Shown here: piece by piece, positions 1 to 11,577 of the stretch
How the letters are laid out: every line of letters begins with the position of its first letter
How positions within the stretch are numbered: the stretch's first letter is position 1
The notes under the pieces: model-generated
What the model saw: the letters and a program-made list of their open reading frames with translations, nothing else
Database searches by the model: none
What the model was told of the DNA's origin: nothing
Made by a program: the position numbers and the translations under genes
Assembly (NCBI RefSeq): GCF_963924675.1
Contig: NC_089230.1
Coordinates: 7,255,001 to 7,319,000 of the forward strand
Direction of reading: 5' to 3'
Length of the DNA stretch: 64,000 nucleotides
DNA from: Phocoena phocoena
Lineage: Eukaryota > Chordata > Mammalia > Artiodactyla > Phocoenidae

Positions 1-1487
1 AAATACAGATCAATGGAACAGGACAGAAAGCCCAGAGGTAAACCCACACACATATGGTCACCTTATTTTTGACAAAAGGAGGCAAGAATATACAACAGAG
101 AAAAGACAGCCTCTTCAATAAGTGATGCTGGGAAAACTGGACAGCTACATGTAAAAGAATGAAATTAGAACGTTCCTTAACACCACACACAAAAATAAAC
201 CCAAAATGCATTAAAGACCGAAATGTAAGGCCAGACACTATAAAACTCTTAAGAACATTCCATGACATAAATCACAGCAATATCTTTTTGACCCACCTCC
301 TATAGAAATGGAAATAAAAACAAAAATAAACAAATGGGACCTAATGAAACTTAAAAGCTTTTGCACAGCAAAGGAAAGCATAAATAAGATGAAAAGACAA
401 TCCTCAGAATGGGAGAAAATATTTGCAAACGAAGCAACTGACAAAAGATTAATCTCCAAAATATATAAGCAGCTCATGCAGCTGAATATCAAAAAAACAA
501 ACAACCCAATCCAGAAATGGGTGGAAGACCTAAATAGACATTTCTCCAAAGAAGATATACAGATTGCCAACAAACACATGAAAGGATGCTCAATATCACT
601 AATCAGTAGAGAAACGCAAATCAAAACTACAATGAGGTATCACCTCACACTGGTCAGAATGGCCATCATCAAAAAATCTGCAAACAATAAATGCTGGAGA
701 GGGTGTAGAGAAAAGGGAACCCTCTTGCACTGTTGGTGGAAATTTAAATTGATACACCCACTGTGGAGAACAGTATGGAGTTTCCTTAAAAAACTAAAAA
801 TAGAACTACCATATGACCCAGCAATCCCACTACCGGACATATACCCTGAGAAAACCATAATTCAAAAAGAGTCATGTACCACAATGTTCACAGAAGCTCT
901 ATTTACAATAGCCAGGACATGGAAACAACCTAAGTGTCCACTGACAGATGAATGGATAAAGAAGATATGGCACATATGTACAATGGAATATTACTCAGCC
1001 ATAAAAAGAAACGAAATTGAGTTATCTGTAGTGAGGTGGCTGGACCTAGAGTCTGTCATACAGAGTGAAGTAAGTCCGAAAGAGAAAAACAAATACCGTA
1101 TGCTAACACATATATATGGAATCTTAAAAAAAAAAAAAAAAAAGATTCTGAAGAACCTAGGGGAAGGACAGGAAAAAAGATGCAGACGTGGAGAATGGAC
1201 TTGAGGACATGGCGGGGGGAAGGGTAAGCTGGGATGAAGTGAGAGAGTGGCATGGACATATATACACTACCAAATGTAAAACAGATAGCTAGTGGGAAGC
1301 TGCTGCCTAGCACAGGGAGATCAGCTCGGTGCTTAGTGACCACCTAGAGGGGTGGGATAGGGAGGGTGGGAGGGAGGGGATATGGGGATATATGTATACA
1401 TATAGCTGATTCACTTTGTTATACAGCAGAAACTAACACAACATTGTAAAGCAAATATACTCCAATAAAGTTGTTTAAAAAAAAAAA
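1..1487 (+). mobile_element. LINE-1 3' part (ORF2 C-terminus, 3'UTR, poly-A)
   Basis: Artiodactyl-type L1 running in from the left edge. The 3'UTR (about 1205-1475) has the typical CACTACC..TAGCTAGTGGGAAGC block and ends CTCCAATAAA followed by a poly-A tract at about 1478-1487. The reading frame is broken, so this is a dead copy. It lies in antisense to MAP3K4. Confidence 0.93.
308..1204 (+). pseudogene. L1 ORF2 C-terminal remnant
   Basis: An open stretch of 298 codons matching the C-terminal third of L1 ORF2p, downstream of the reverse transcriptase domain. It includes the [18 protein letters not shown] zinc-knuckle-like region and the [11 protein letters not shown] motif near the end. The upstream ORF2 sequence (1-307) is in another frame, so the copy is frameshifted and 5'-incomplete within the window. 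The poly-A-like run near 1126-1142 extends the frame artificially. It is not a host gene. Confidence 0.9.
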
Positions 1488-2252
1488 GCAGCCTGAGAAA
1501 AACAACTTAGTTTGGAAGCTTTAGCTAAGAAACAATACATAATGGGGGGGAGGGGTAGGAAGAGAAATCAAGCTAAAGTTTATTCCTTTTTTTCCTTTAA
1601 AAAAAAAAAAAACATTTAGACACAAAATCTAGGAAAATAAATACTAGTTGTAAGCTCAAGAGAACTTGCATCATTTCAATTAACTAACCAAAAGCATCCA
1701 AAACCTCATTCTGTATCAGCTCATGTGAGATGAGCTAATGTGGTCAGTTGACTGGTTCAGAATGTTCCCATGGATACCAATTATTTTGGATGGGGAAAGT
1801 AGTACAAGGTCTACATCAGCTGCCCTGAAACATTTTTCTTACTTGTGTTTGAAAACATACAAATGTGAAATGTCTTTCTGGTACTAAACTTCTGACAGTC
1901 ACAGAAAACAATGTTGCATTCTTTTAACATAAAACTTTGCTCAAGTACCCTTCACTTGACATAGAATCCGGTCTAAGAAAAGCATGTATTAAACTCAACC
2001 CAAGGGGGTTTAGTGTAGTTTTTAAATGAAACATGTGAAAGACAAAAATTCAAATAACTTGGGGTTAAATAGTTCTGCTCTGACATAGTAGGTGAAACCA
2101 CATGGTGCCTGAAATAGCTCAAAAATGATGAAGCTGGATTAGATGAGCTTGAGAACATCGGCGGTTTTGCAAAAGCCCTAAAAAACAAACAAACAAAATA
2201 GTTCATTAAAAGTTCTTTAGCAAAGCCCTTAAACATAAAATATTTCATTCCA
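1488..2252. other. Intron 1 sequence, nothing recognised
   Basis: AT-rich, with short homopolymer runs (G near 1544, A near 1600). No ORF or repeat family recognised. It ends at the target duplication of the next SINE. Confidence 0.5.
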
Positions 2253-2462
2253 GGGCTTCCCTGGTGGCGCAGTGGTTGGGAGTCCGCCTGCCGATGCAGG
2301 GGACACGGGTTCGTGCCCCGGTCCGGGAAGATCCCACATGCCACGGAGCGGCTGGGCCCGTGAGCCATGGCCGCTGAGCCTGCGCGTCCGGAGCCTGTGC
2401 TCCGCCGCAACGGGAAAGGCCGCAGTGGTGAGAGGCCCGCGTACCGCAAAGAAAAAAAAAAA
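2253..2462 (+). mobile_element. CHR-type SINE, short form
   Basis: tRNA-derived SINE with a GTGGCGCAGTGG A-box region, a GGTTCG B-box, the GAGCGGCTGGGCCCGTGAGC body typical of the short (~205 bp) form, and an A-rich tail. An 11-bp target duplication ATTTCATTCCA flanks it (2242-2252 and 2463-2473). Confidence 0.95.
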
Positions 2463-2473
2463 ATTTCATTCCA

Positions 2474-3010
2474 CATGAGCGCAGTTCTCAGCCGTGTGGC
2501 GCTGTCTCCGCCACCTCCACCTCCACCTCCCAATTAACCTATTCCCTATTAAGTAATAATTAAAGGCAGGCATTTGCCACTGTGGGAAAGGGAGGAGGGG
2601 TAGGCAGAGGGGCTGGATTTTCTAAGTTTCTTTTTTAAAGAACTTATACACAATAGCTTGCTTGGCTTGCAGTATAAATTAAAAGGAGATAAGCTAAGTT
2701 TGAGGTGGCACAAGGTTGGTGTGTACTGTAAGAGCCAATTAATATTAGCTGATCTTTACTATCGGCTGGTAGTAGAACATTTATCAGCCTACCTCCAGGT
2801 AAGCTGTTATCAAATCTCAAGTTTATCCAACATTCCCTATGTAACTTTTGCATTGATTCAGAGTGTAGGGTCTTTACAAACCTAGCATGTCTTCATTATT
2901 TTTCAGTATAGACACTCAAACTTTTTTCTTTAACTAAAATTCTTTTTTTTAAACAAAAGTAGATATTTTATAACAAGATTTTCTATGGAAATGAACAAGA
3001 GAATATCCCC
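2474..3010. other. Intron 1 sequence, nothing recognised
   Basis: Begins with a CCACCT-rich short repeat (about 2508-2530), then AT-rich DNA with no recognisable element or coding sequence. Confidence 0.5.
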
Positions 3011-3137
3011 CCAACTAGACCTGAAGCTCCATGAAGGCAGGGACCTCATCTGTCTTTTTTACCACTGTTCCTCCAGTGTCTAGAACAGTGCCTGGTGCAG
3101 ATGACATGCCCAATAACTGTCTGCTGAATAAATGGAT
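3011..3137 (+). mobile_element. L2 LINE 3' end
   Basis: Shows the L2 3'-terminal pattern: AGCTCCATGAAGGCAGGGACC, then a TCCTCCAGTGTCTAGAACAG block, then GTGCCTGG and a terminal AATAAATG. Ancient and truncated. Confidence 0.8.
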
Positions 3138-3533
3138 TTGTAAGGTTAACAATTTTATCTTTGATACTTCAGATATAATTATTATCTAAATTGTATTTTA
3201 ATAAAAGCACATTTAATCATTTGAAGAATGCGAATTTTTAAAGGCTACAAGAATTAAAGATAGACTTCCGACAATAACATTGTTTAACTGATACTGCAGC
3301 CCTAGGTGCTGACATGACTATTTACTGACCAAAACAAGAGCGATGGAGTACGGTATAAGGAATAATGGTTTTGGAATCAGAATGACACGGGCTGAAATCC
3401 CTTCGTTCCCACATTTAATAGTAAGAATACAAGTTTTAATCAAATTATTGTTTGCTTACAAACACTTTCATTTATTGAAATATATATTAAAAGCATCAAA
3501 AATGAGACATGCAAATAAAAAATCTGAAACATC
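3138..3533. other. Intron 1 sequence, nothing recognised
   Basis: AT-rich DNA between an L2 end and an MLT1-type LTR. No element or ORF of note. Confidence 0.45.
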
Positions 3534-4028
3534 TGTGTTGGCTGTTACTTTGCTGGCCTCCCAGCATTCACATCCTTGTATCATCACCTCCTCTTGAATG
3601 TGGGTTGACCCTGTGACCTGCTTTAACCAACGTAATGTAGCAAAAGTGACTCTGGGTCAGTTCTGGGCCTAAGCCTTAAGAAGGCCACCTTTGTACTCCA
3701 GGGCATGCTAGCCACCATGTAAGAAATTCAACTACCCTGAGACTGCCATGGTCTTCGAAGCCTAACTAGCCAGGTGGAGAGGCTGCATGAAGGAGAAACC
3801 AGATAGGTCAAAGTCTTGCTAAGCTCCCATCCCAGCTGACAGCCAGCGCCAACTTGCTAGTGTGTGAGTGAGGCTATTTTGGACCTTCCAGCTGTCCCTG
3901 AGCCCAAGCCAACACCACAAAAAGCAGAAGAACCACTCAATACCATAATAGATAATAAATGGTTTTTACTTTAAGCCATTAAGCTTTGGTATGGTTTGTT
4001 AAATTAAAATAGATAACTGACAAACATA
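3534..4028 (+). mobile_element. MLT1-like LTR (ERVL-MaLR), old
   Basis: Matches the MLT1 pattern: an AGCCAGCGCCAACTTGC block near 3840-3860, and a 3' end with AATAAATGG, a TTTAAGCCATTAAG block, then AATAGATAACTGA. Highly diverged. Subfamily not assigned. Confidence 0.65.
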
Positions 4029-4740
4029 CAAAAGTTAAACATTTTATTTTTACTTTAAGCCCGTGAATGGGTTTAAATCTGCCATGACTTTGATGAGGCT
4101 ACAGCCTTGTCTTTTGGTGTGAGTCCCTAAGAAAAGTCACGAGTCAACTTTGTCACATATACCACAACCAAAGTACTGCATCTGCCATCCCCACTCTCTA
4201 GTTCTTTAAAATGGAACAAGAATTTAAAGATTTTCAGAAGGTAATTTTTCTGGATTACCTAAACTTCAACAGTTCTCTCCTATCCCTAATTCGATGGTAA
4301 GTTTCTTTTCACGACCTATCTTGAGACTTTCCAAAGCATTCCGAAACTACAATTCTCTTTTGCATTCACATCTCATATATTTGCATAATAGTTTACTAAA
4401 TTCTGCAATTACAATTAAAGCATACAATAGACCTAAAAAGATTTAGGAACAAACCAGGAACTCCTGATAAGCATATAGTTCAACTGATGGGAACGGAAAA
4501 TCACAGGCATTCTAGAGAGAGCCTATTAGTCATAAGCATTCATGATGCTGTGAGCGTCAGTCAATATGTCTTATAGAAGAAATGGATAGGGTTAGGTCTT
4601 GGAAAGGGTTACATAGATGAGTGTATAAGGCCTGCCTGGCTTAGATCTTCTAGAAGTCTTTTATTTCACACAAAGATTTATACAAGGTATACTTTAGCAG
4701 TCCTGATGTAGGTCGAACAAAACAGAACACAAAGATAGAA

Positions 4741-4778
<38 letters not shown>

Positions 4779-5097
4779 GAAAAATTATCCCACATGGATA
4801 AACTTTACTCATCATTAGAAATAAAAATAATTATAAGCTATTTTTAAAATAGTTTCAGACGAAGGCTTTCAGAAAATAGAATCATATAAACAAATATTAC
4901 AAAATGCTTTAAAGACTTCACATTATTATTCTTCACTTCTGGTTAACCAGAAGATATCCAAAAAGAACTAGAACAAAAAAAAAGAAAAGTTTTAGGTATT
5001 TAAAAAGATATGAGTCATGCTATAAGACAAATGTGATTATTTCTATTATTTCTGCAATTTTACTGCCAACAGTTGAGTACTTAAAAACAAGGGGACA
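4029..5097. other. Intron 1 sequence with a (TA)n run at 4744-4775
   Basis: Mostly AT-rich DNA without a recognised family. A pure TA dinucleotide tract (about 16 units) sits at 4744-4775. Confidence 0.55.
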
Positions 5098-5386
5098 GGG
5101 CTTCCCTGGTGGCACAGTGGTTAAGAATCCGCCTGCCAACGCAGGGGACAAGGGTTCGAGCCCTGGTCCGGGAAGATCCCACATGCCGCAGGGCAACTAA
5201 GCCCGTGCGCCACAACTACTGAGCCTGCGCTCTAGAGCCCGTGAGCCACCACTACTGAGCCCACATGCCTAGAGCCCGTGCTCCTCAATAAGAGAAGTCA
5301 CCACAATGAGAAGCCCACGTACCACAATGAAGAGTAGCCCCCGCTTGCCGCAACTAGAGAAAGCCCGTGCGCAGCAACAAAGACCC
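5098..5386 (+). mobile_element. CHR-type SINE, long form
   Basis: Same tRNA-like head as the short form, but with the long body (CAACTACTGAGCC repeats, then GAGAAGCCCACG and AACTAGAGAAAGCCC). A 15-bp target duplication AAAAACAAGGGGACA flanks it (5083-5097 and 5387-5401). The usual A-rich tail is nearly missing. Confidence 0.94.
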
Positions 5387-5401
5387 AAAAACAAGGGGAC
5401 A

Positions 5402-6349
5402 AAGAAAAAGACATTTTCAAGTGTGCATTCTTATTTTTGCCAGTTCTAATGCCCCCCAAAAATGTGAGTATATCTATTGATATATCTTTATCCAAAGCTT
5501 TGCAAATCAATACTAGATTGTATGTGTACAGATTAGCAAGGAGACAATCAAAAGGGAATAAAAACGCTTCTTAGGTGCACCTGGTTGTACAGGAGTGGAT
5601 GCAGGGAGCACTTCTTTCAATACAGGAAGTGAAAATAAGCACCACTTCAGTCTCACTGTGGATGCAATTTACAATGAAATGCCAACGAAAAAAACATTTA
5701 AAGAAAAGCAACATAAAATGATGATTCATTCGAAGGTTTTTATAGGCTTAAGTAAAGAGAACTCTGGGACTAAGGCAGGGACATCTGAAAGATGAAAACC
5801 TGCGTCAAAGCTGGGAGGAAAAACAAACAAAGAGGCCTATCCCTATGCCAAGTGCACCCAAAACATTTAAGAGTTTAAAGAGACACAAGACGAATGTTTA
5901 AAACTTTAAACATAGCAAAAAAGAATTATGATCTCCCTCTACTTTCTCTCTTTCTTACAAGTGAGAACATTTTAAAAATCCCCTTATTCTAATTTGAATT
6001 TATATCTGAAAAAAGTATTTTATGTCATTACTTCCCATGTAATTCTCAGAAATCAAGTAACTGAAGAGCCACTTTCTGTAGGAAACAGATGAGTTGTCTG
6101 CATTGTCTTATCTTTTTTCTACTTTAAATTTTAAGAAGTTACTATAAATATAAATATGCTGTATGACACACATACACTTTCAAAAGATGAACTACAACTG
6201 CTGAGGGGATAAATCGAGGAAAAAATAAAAGCGTATGAGATACTCTCCCAGGGTTTTCAATGAAGAAAAATGGAAAGAAAAGTGGGAAAAGCAATTAGGA
6301 CAATTTGGACATTAAATCTCTCACCTCTGCTTTGACACTAGCACAGAAA
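5402..6349. other. Intron 1 sequence, nothing recognised
   Basis: AT-rich. The longest open frame (66 codons, 5595-5795 +) has no recognisable motif. No repeat family assigned. Confidence 0.45.
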
Positions 6350-7250
6350 GAGCTCATTTATCTGGAGACCAGATCTTGGTTTCCAATACCACGCATCAAC
6401 AAAAGAACAAGGACTTCTTGGAGAGATGGCTGATTCCAGGACGGGGGCAAGGAAGATGTAATGTGAGCTTGAAGTATCTTGTAAGTGCACCAAGTGAGGA
6501 AGTGTTCAAAAAACAAGAAAACAATGGGATCATGTTAAAAGGACACAGGAGCAACCGAAAGAGCTCCCACTGGCCGAAGCTGGAACAATCTGAGCAAGAA
6601 AATAAATGACAGAGCACTGGATTCTAATCATGAATCCATGAGTCCATATGGATATAAACAATTACTATATAAATAACCGGGAGAAGAGACAAATGTGGAC
6701 AGAAAAAACCCAAACAATTTACGTAGCCAAGTGATCAAAGTTAACATCATCAGTGACAAGTCACGTTGAGAGCATGAGCTCCTGATCTGATGAGAAGGGC
6801 ACTTCACCTCTACGGTCATCTTCCCAAAACCCATAACTCCAGCCAAACCATGATAAAAACACCAGACAAACCCAAACTGAGGAACCGTGTATAAAATACC
6901 GGACTGGCACCCCTTAAAACTGTTCAAGTCATCAAAAGCAAGGAGAGTCTGAGAAACTGTAACAGCCAAGACACGGATAAGGAGACATGATGACTAAACA
7001 TAATGTGGTGTCCTGGATGGGATCTGGGAAGAAGAAAAGAACATTAGGAAAAATGAACGAAATTGGAATAAAGTACAGAGTTTAAGTAAATAATAATGTG
7101 CCAATATTGGATCGTTAGTTGTAACAAATATACACTGCAATGTAAGATTTAACAACAGAAGAAACTGGACACAGGATATATGGAAATTCTCTGTACTATC
7201 TCCAACTGTCACTAAGTCTAAACTATTCTAAAATAAAAAATTTATTTAAA
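6350..7250 (+). mobile_element. Old L1M 3'UTR
   Basis: Old L1M-type 3' region: GATGGCTGATTCCAGGAC and GGGGCAAGG blocks near 6430, TGGTGTCCTGGATGGGATC near 7005, CTCTGTACTATCT near 7190, and a terminal TTCTAAAATAAAAA at about 7225. The small ORFs inside are shadows. Confidence 0.82.
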
Positions 7251-7554
7251 AGTTAATTAATATAATGACATTATATGGAACAGTTCCATGACAATGCTGA
7301 AGAAATTTGGGTTACTATACAGGTATAAAAGACTAAGAGCCAGGACTAAATGAAAAAATGTAACATTAATTATAAAATTAAGCCATTCTTTATCAGTATA
7401 ACCAAGATTGTGGTTGTAAAACAATTTTTAAATGGTAGGTAAGGAAATGCCATTTAAAACAGTGACTTCCTAAACTGGGATATGCATCAGATTTCTATTT
7501 CTGCTTTTCATCAGCTATATAATTTGTCACACAGTAATGAACAATTTTCATTGT
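7251..7554. other. Intron 1 sequence, nothing recognised
   Basis: AT-rich sequence between an L1M tail and MIR-like DNA. Confidence 0.45.
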
Positions 7555-7905
7555 AACAATGTAGCTACTACCTTACATCCCGGATACCAACCATCTGCCA
7601 GGCACTATGCTAAACGTCCTACGTAATCTCATTACTCCTTATGGATTAAGGACTATGGCACCATTTTAGGAAAGGATACTTGGCCCAGAAGGCTCATCCT
7701 CGTTGATTATGAGAATTATCTCATATAGTCTCATTATCAAATACCTATCGCTCAATCAGGCAATCTACAAATGCTATGCCATTTGGTCTTCCCAACACCA
7801 CTGCAAGTACTATCACGATTCCTATGTTGCAGAATAGGAAAAGGAGTTGCAAAGGTAACTTGTCTGCTCCCTGCGAAGTGTCTGTGCACAGCTGGAGCCC
7901 TGGTC
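7555..7905 (-). mobile_element. MIR-like fossils (probably two)
   Basis: Two stretches resemble reverse-orientation MIR: CATCTGCCAGGCACTATGCT with following ATCTCATTACTCC (7590-7690), and GTCTTCCCAACACCACTGC through a pseudo B-box region (7780-7905). Strongly diverged. Confidence 0.45.
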
Positions 7906-8709
7906 TGACCCCAAGGCCCGGGACCCTCCCAACTTCAGCCCACCCTTCACTCCTAGGTCACTGGGATATCTGCCTTCTCCCAAAGGCAGGCACAGAGGAG
8001 TACCTCCCCTGTGGAAGGAGGTCCCTACTGGCTGGAGAAAAAACCTGGGGACAGTTCAGGGACTGAGTTCTCTGGCCAGCTCTGGGGCTCCCTTCTTTGG
8101 TGAAGTCTTTTAGCCACTCTAGGTCTATACTTCCTCACCTGTCAGCCTAGGTAAGACGCTGAGTCTAAATTCCAGCCTGGGGAGACACAGCGCACTTACG
8201 ACACAAATGAGAGGGGAAAAGTGAGAGTTTTGTTTGGCCTGCTTATGTCTGCATACCAAATAAAAGGTGTAACTCAACTCCACTCTCCCTCTGGTAGCTT
8301 CCTACTGCCCCTAACAAGTACAGGAACCACACCCTGTCTTCCCTGGAACACCAAAGTACTATTCCTCTCACAGAGGACTCATCAGACCAGGCGCTGTTTC
8401 CGTTTCATGTAAATCTGTGTGTGTTTAAGACTAAAAAAGTGTAAAACTACCCACTACAGGGAAAGAAAAACAGGCCTTTTAAATTAGAGGCCAGTTATTT
8501 GGAATTAACAACAATTAACTTTGTTTGAGAATGGATTTTGTGTAAGAGATAGAAAACGATATAAAATTTTTAAATGTATGTTATTTTATTTCATTCCCTT
8601 TCAGCTTTTTGTTCCTTGGGTCTCTAGTCCAATGATTTATCTATTTACAGTTGAAAACACATATTAACTGTTTCATACTGCACTATGTATGCATGTGTGT
8701 CAACTACAC
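7906..8709. other. Intron 1 sequence, mostly unassigned
   Basis: A weak MIR-like piece (about 8090-8170, with CTTCCTCACCTGTCAG) is embedded. The rest, including a 63-codon frame at 8221-8412, shows no recognised feature. Confidence 0.4.
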
Positions 8710-9170
8710 CATTAGACCTTCACTTCATTCACCATCGGCCCTACTGGACAAGTGCTGTGCTAGGAGTTGAGGAAACATACAATAGTGAACAAGAGAATCA
8801 CCATGCCTTCCCTCTTAAAGTTTTCGACCTATAGAAAGAACGAGGTATTTAGCATATAAGTACACACACAAAAGTCTTTAAAGTGCAGTTCTTCATTATG
8901 CTGTGAAGGAAGATTACAAAGCATACCAGCAGACAGGATCCAGCCTGAAGAACCCATAGGGTGATAATAAAGAATACATCTCCAAAGAAGGAACACTTAA
9001 ACGGAAACTCAGAAGCTCTGAAGGCACTGACCAGAAGGGGGGTGAGGGGGAGTGGCTGAGACAGAAGAGCCCACAGCTCATTTGAGAAACATAAAGGCCA
9101 TGATGGCCTAGAGTAGAGGGCAGAGCAAACAAGAGCACCCAAAGGGGCAGGCAGTCATCAGATTACGCTA
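8710..9170 (-). mobile_element. L2 LINE fragment, reverse orientation
   Basis: Reads as the complement of the L2 3' end: ACAAGTGCTGTGCTAGGAG, then AACATACAATAGTGAACAAG, then the CCTTCCCTCTTAAAG block, continuing as diverged L2 through GAGTGGCTGAGACAG. Ancient. Confidence 0.65.
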
Positions 9171-9469
9171 AAGCAGATTCATCCTAGAAGAAAGGTGCAG
9201 CCACAAAGAGCATTAAGTAGGGGAAGGGCATGAGTGAACCGACCTTTCTCGTCAAAGTATTTCCCACATCACCTTACACTAGCAGACAGGCATAAAGATA
9301 TAACACACAAGGCCTCTCAACTATTCAATCTTAAAGTCAATCTAAACAACTATTCTGTCTACACTAGGCCAACAAGCAAGACCAATTCACCTGCCAGGAG
9401 CCAACAGAGGAGGAAGAAAAGAATTGTTCACTTGAGAGGAGTTATGAAATCCTTAAAAATGGCAAGTTG
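9171..9469. other. Intron 1 sequence, nothing recognised
   Basis: No repeat or exon recognised. Ends at a SINE. Confidence 0.4.
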
Positions 9470-9677
9470 GGGCTTCCCTGGTGGCACAGTGGTTGAGAGT
9501 CCGCCTGCTGAATCAGGGGACATGGGTTCGTGCCCTGGTCCGGGAAGATCCCACATGCCACGGAGCGGCTGGGCCCGTGAGCCATGGCCGCTGAGCCTGC
9601 GCGTCCGGAGCCTGTGCTCCGCAGCGGGAGAGGCCACAACAGTGAGAGGCCCGCGTACCGCAAAAAAAAAAAAAAAA
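9470..9677 (+). mobile_element. CHR-type SINE, short form
   Basis: Complete short-form copy with a 16-nt A tail (9662-9677). The B-box region is intact. Target duplication is unclear (a weak AAGTT match). Confidence 0.93.
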
Positions 9678-10709
9678 GTTTGTCTCATGAAAACTATAAC
9701 TTTCTTCTAACTAAAAACTATATAAACTGGGGGAAATAATTATAATGTACCTAAAAAAATTTTAGAAAGAAGCTCCTATTTTTAATTTTATAGTTTTCTT
9801 CACTAAGAACATAATTGGTAACTGCAGTTGAATACATAAGGCTAATGTGTAATTAACTGGAAATGTCGGGCCTGAAGGCCCATGAGTATATAAACACCAC
9901 TCACAGTTTCCAAAGAGAAGTATCTCACAGTATAAAATTAAGTGCAACATGTACAAAATACAGGGAATGTAAAAAATAAAGTATCAAAACTATATTACTT
10001 TATATCTCCATCAAAGAGACTATGAGTCCTTTGAAACTGACTGTAAATTTTAATCACATCCATTTTTGGAGTCAAGAGTCCATAGCTTTATCAGATTCTC
10101 AAATGTAGTCTATGACCCACAAAGGGTATAGAAGCATGGACCTAGACAATATTTACCACAGTTAGCAGGGTTCTCCTTTCAAAATATCTCATCCTGACAT
10201 ATACTAAACAGACATTCAAAGGATAAAGGTATCAGATGAATAAGTAATTCAAATCAATACTCAAGCTACGAGGTTGCTTCCACCCGCACTAGGCAAGAAT
10301 AACAACCCCCCTCCAGACCACATACACTGGCTTTGCCCAAAGCTGACTTCTAAATCACATCAATGTCAAGTGCACCAAATAAGACAGCAATTTTCAATCT
10401 TTTGTGACACTCTGTTGTTTTACGTTTGGAATGACACCGTCCTCCATGCTTCTTGTAAAAGTGGTTAATTAAAATAAATTAACATTTAATTTAACAGCCC
10501 AATTAATTTAGGAATAATTAGAAAAATCCTTAAATGGTTCATAAGCAAGGCTACAACTAAATACAATAAAGGCAAAGCCTCTTGGAAAAAAAATTTAAGC
10601 AAACATGGAACACAATGGTTTGGTGAATGAGATAAAAGGAGAATGTTTCATATAATACATTACTAGAGACGTGAACGCAGAAGAAAACAATTACAAGAAT
10701 AAAGTTATT
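9678..10709. other. Intron 1 sequence, nothing recognised
   Basis: AT-rich DNA without a recognised element. Small ORFs (64 codons or fewer) have no motif. Confidence 0.45.
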
Positions 10710-11061
10710 GGGGCTTCCTTTGTGGCACAGCAGTTAAGAATCCACCTGCCAATGCAGGGGATACGGGTTCGAGCCCTGGTCTGGGAAGATGCCACAGAGC
10801 AACTAAGCCCGTGCACCACAACTACTGAGCCTGCACTCTAGAGCCCGTGAGCCACAACTACTGGAGGCTGCGATCCACAACTACTTAAGCCCATGCACCT
10901 AGAGCCCGTGGTCCACAACGAGAAGCCACGGCAATGAGAAGCCCACGCACCGCAACGAAGGGTAGCCCCCACTCGCCGCAACTAGAGAAAGCCCGCGCGC
11001 AGCAACAAAGACCCAACGCAGCCAAAAATAAAGAAATAAAATAAATTTATTTTAACAAAAA
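10710..11061 (+). mobile_element. CHR-type SINE, long form
   Basis: Long-form copy with a small internal deletion after the B-box and a long A/T-rich tail (AAATAAAGAAATAAAATAAA). The 15-bp target duplication AAGAATAAAGTTATT is perfect (10695-10709 and 11062-11076). Confidence 0.94.
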
Positions 11062-11164
11062 AAGAATAAAGTTATTTATAAAACTGACATACAAGGGTAG
11101 AAACCATGGGAGAAAAAGAGATTTAAGCAGTGATTTTCCAGTGATAATTTTGGGTTTATCTTTC

Positions 11165-11577
11165 TTGAGGCTCATTGAACTGTTTGAATCTATGGGTTTA
11201 TAGTGTTTGTTCATCAAATGTGAAACATTTACAGCCATATTTCTTAAAATATGTTTTTCAGTTTCCCCCCCTCGCTTTCCTCTTTCAGGAACTCCAATTA
11301 CAGACATGCAGAGGGCCTGATATTATCCCATATGTCGCTGATGTTCTATACATTTTTTTCTAGTCGGTGTACTCTCTGTACTACATTTTGCATAGTTTCT
11401 ATTGCTATGTCCACAAGTTCAAAATTTTTTCTACAGTGCCTACTCTGTTGATAATCCCAACCAGTGTATTTGTCATTTCAGATACTGTATTTTTCATCTT
11501 CAGACATTCCATTTGGGTTTTTTTTAATATCTTTTATTTTTCTCCAATGTTCATGTTCTCCTTTAAACATACCTGAA
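11165..11577 (-). mobile_element. Old L1M ORF1-region fragment, reverse orientation
   Basis: On the minus strand this reads as diverged L1M ORF1 coding sequence (coiled-coil region; complement of CATTTCAGATACTGTATTTT and TAGTTTCTATTGCTATGTCC). Frames are broken. It abuts L1M ORF2/3'UTR sequence in the opposite orientation. Confidence 0.7.

Noticed and set aside
308..1204. A 298-codon ORF as a host protein
   Set aside because: It is an L1 ORF2 C-terminal remnant with an upstream frame break and an L1 3'UTR behind it.
2253..2330. tRNA gene-like A and B boxes
   Set aside because: The boxes belong to tRNA-derived SINE heads. No cloverleaf with an intact anticodon arm is seen.
9234..9710. ORFs with the recurring GFPGGAVVESPPADAGD-type peptide or its reverse-strand counterparts, here and at many sites
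   Set aside because: These are translations of the CHR-type SINE and appear wherever a SINE lies. They are not proteins.
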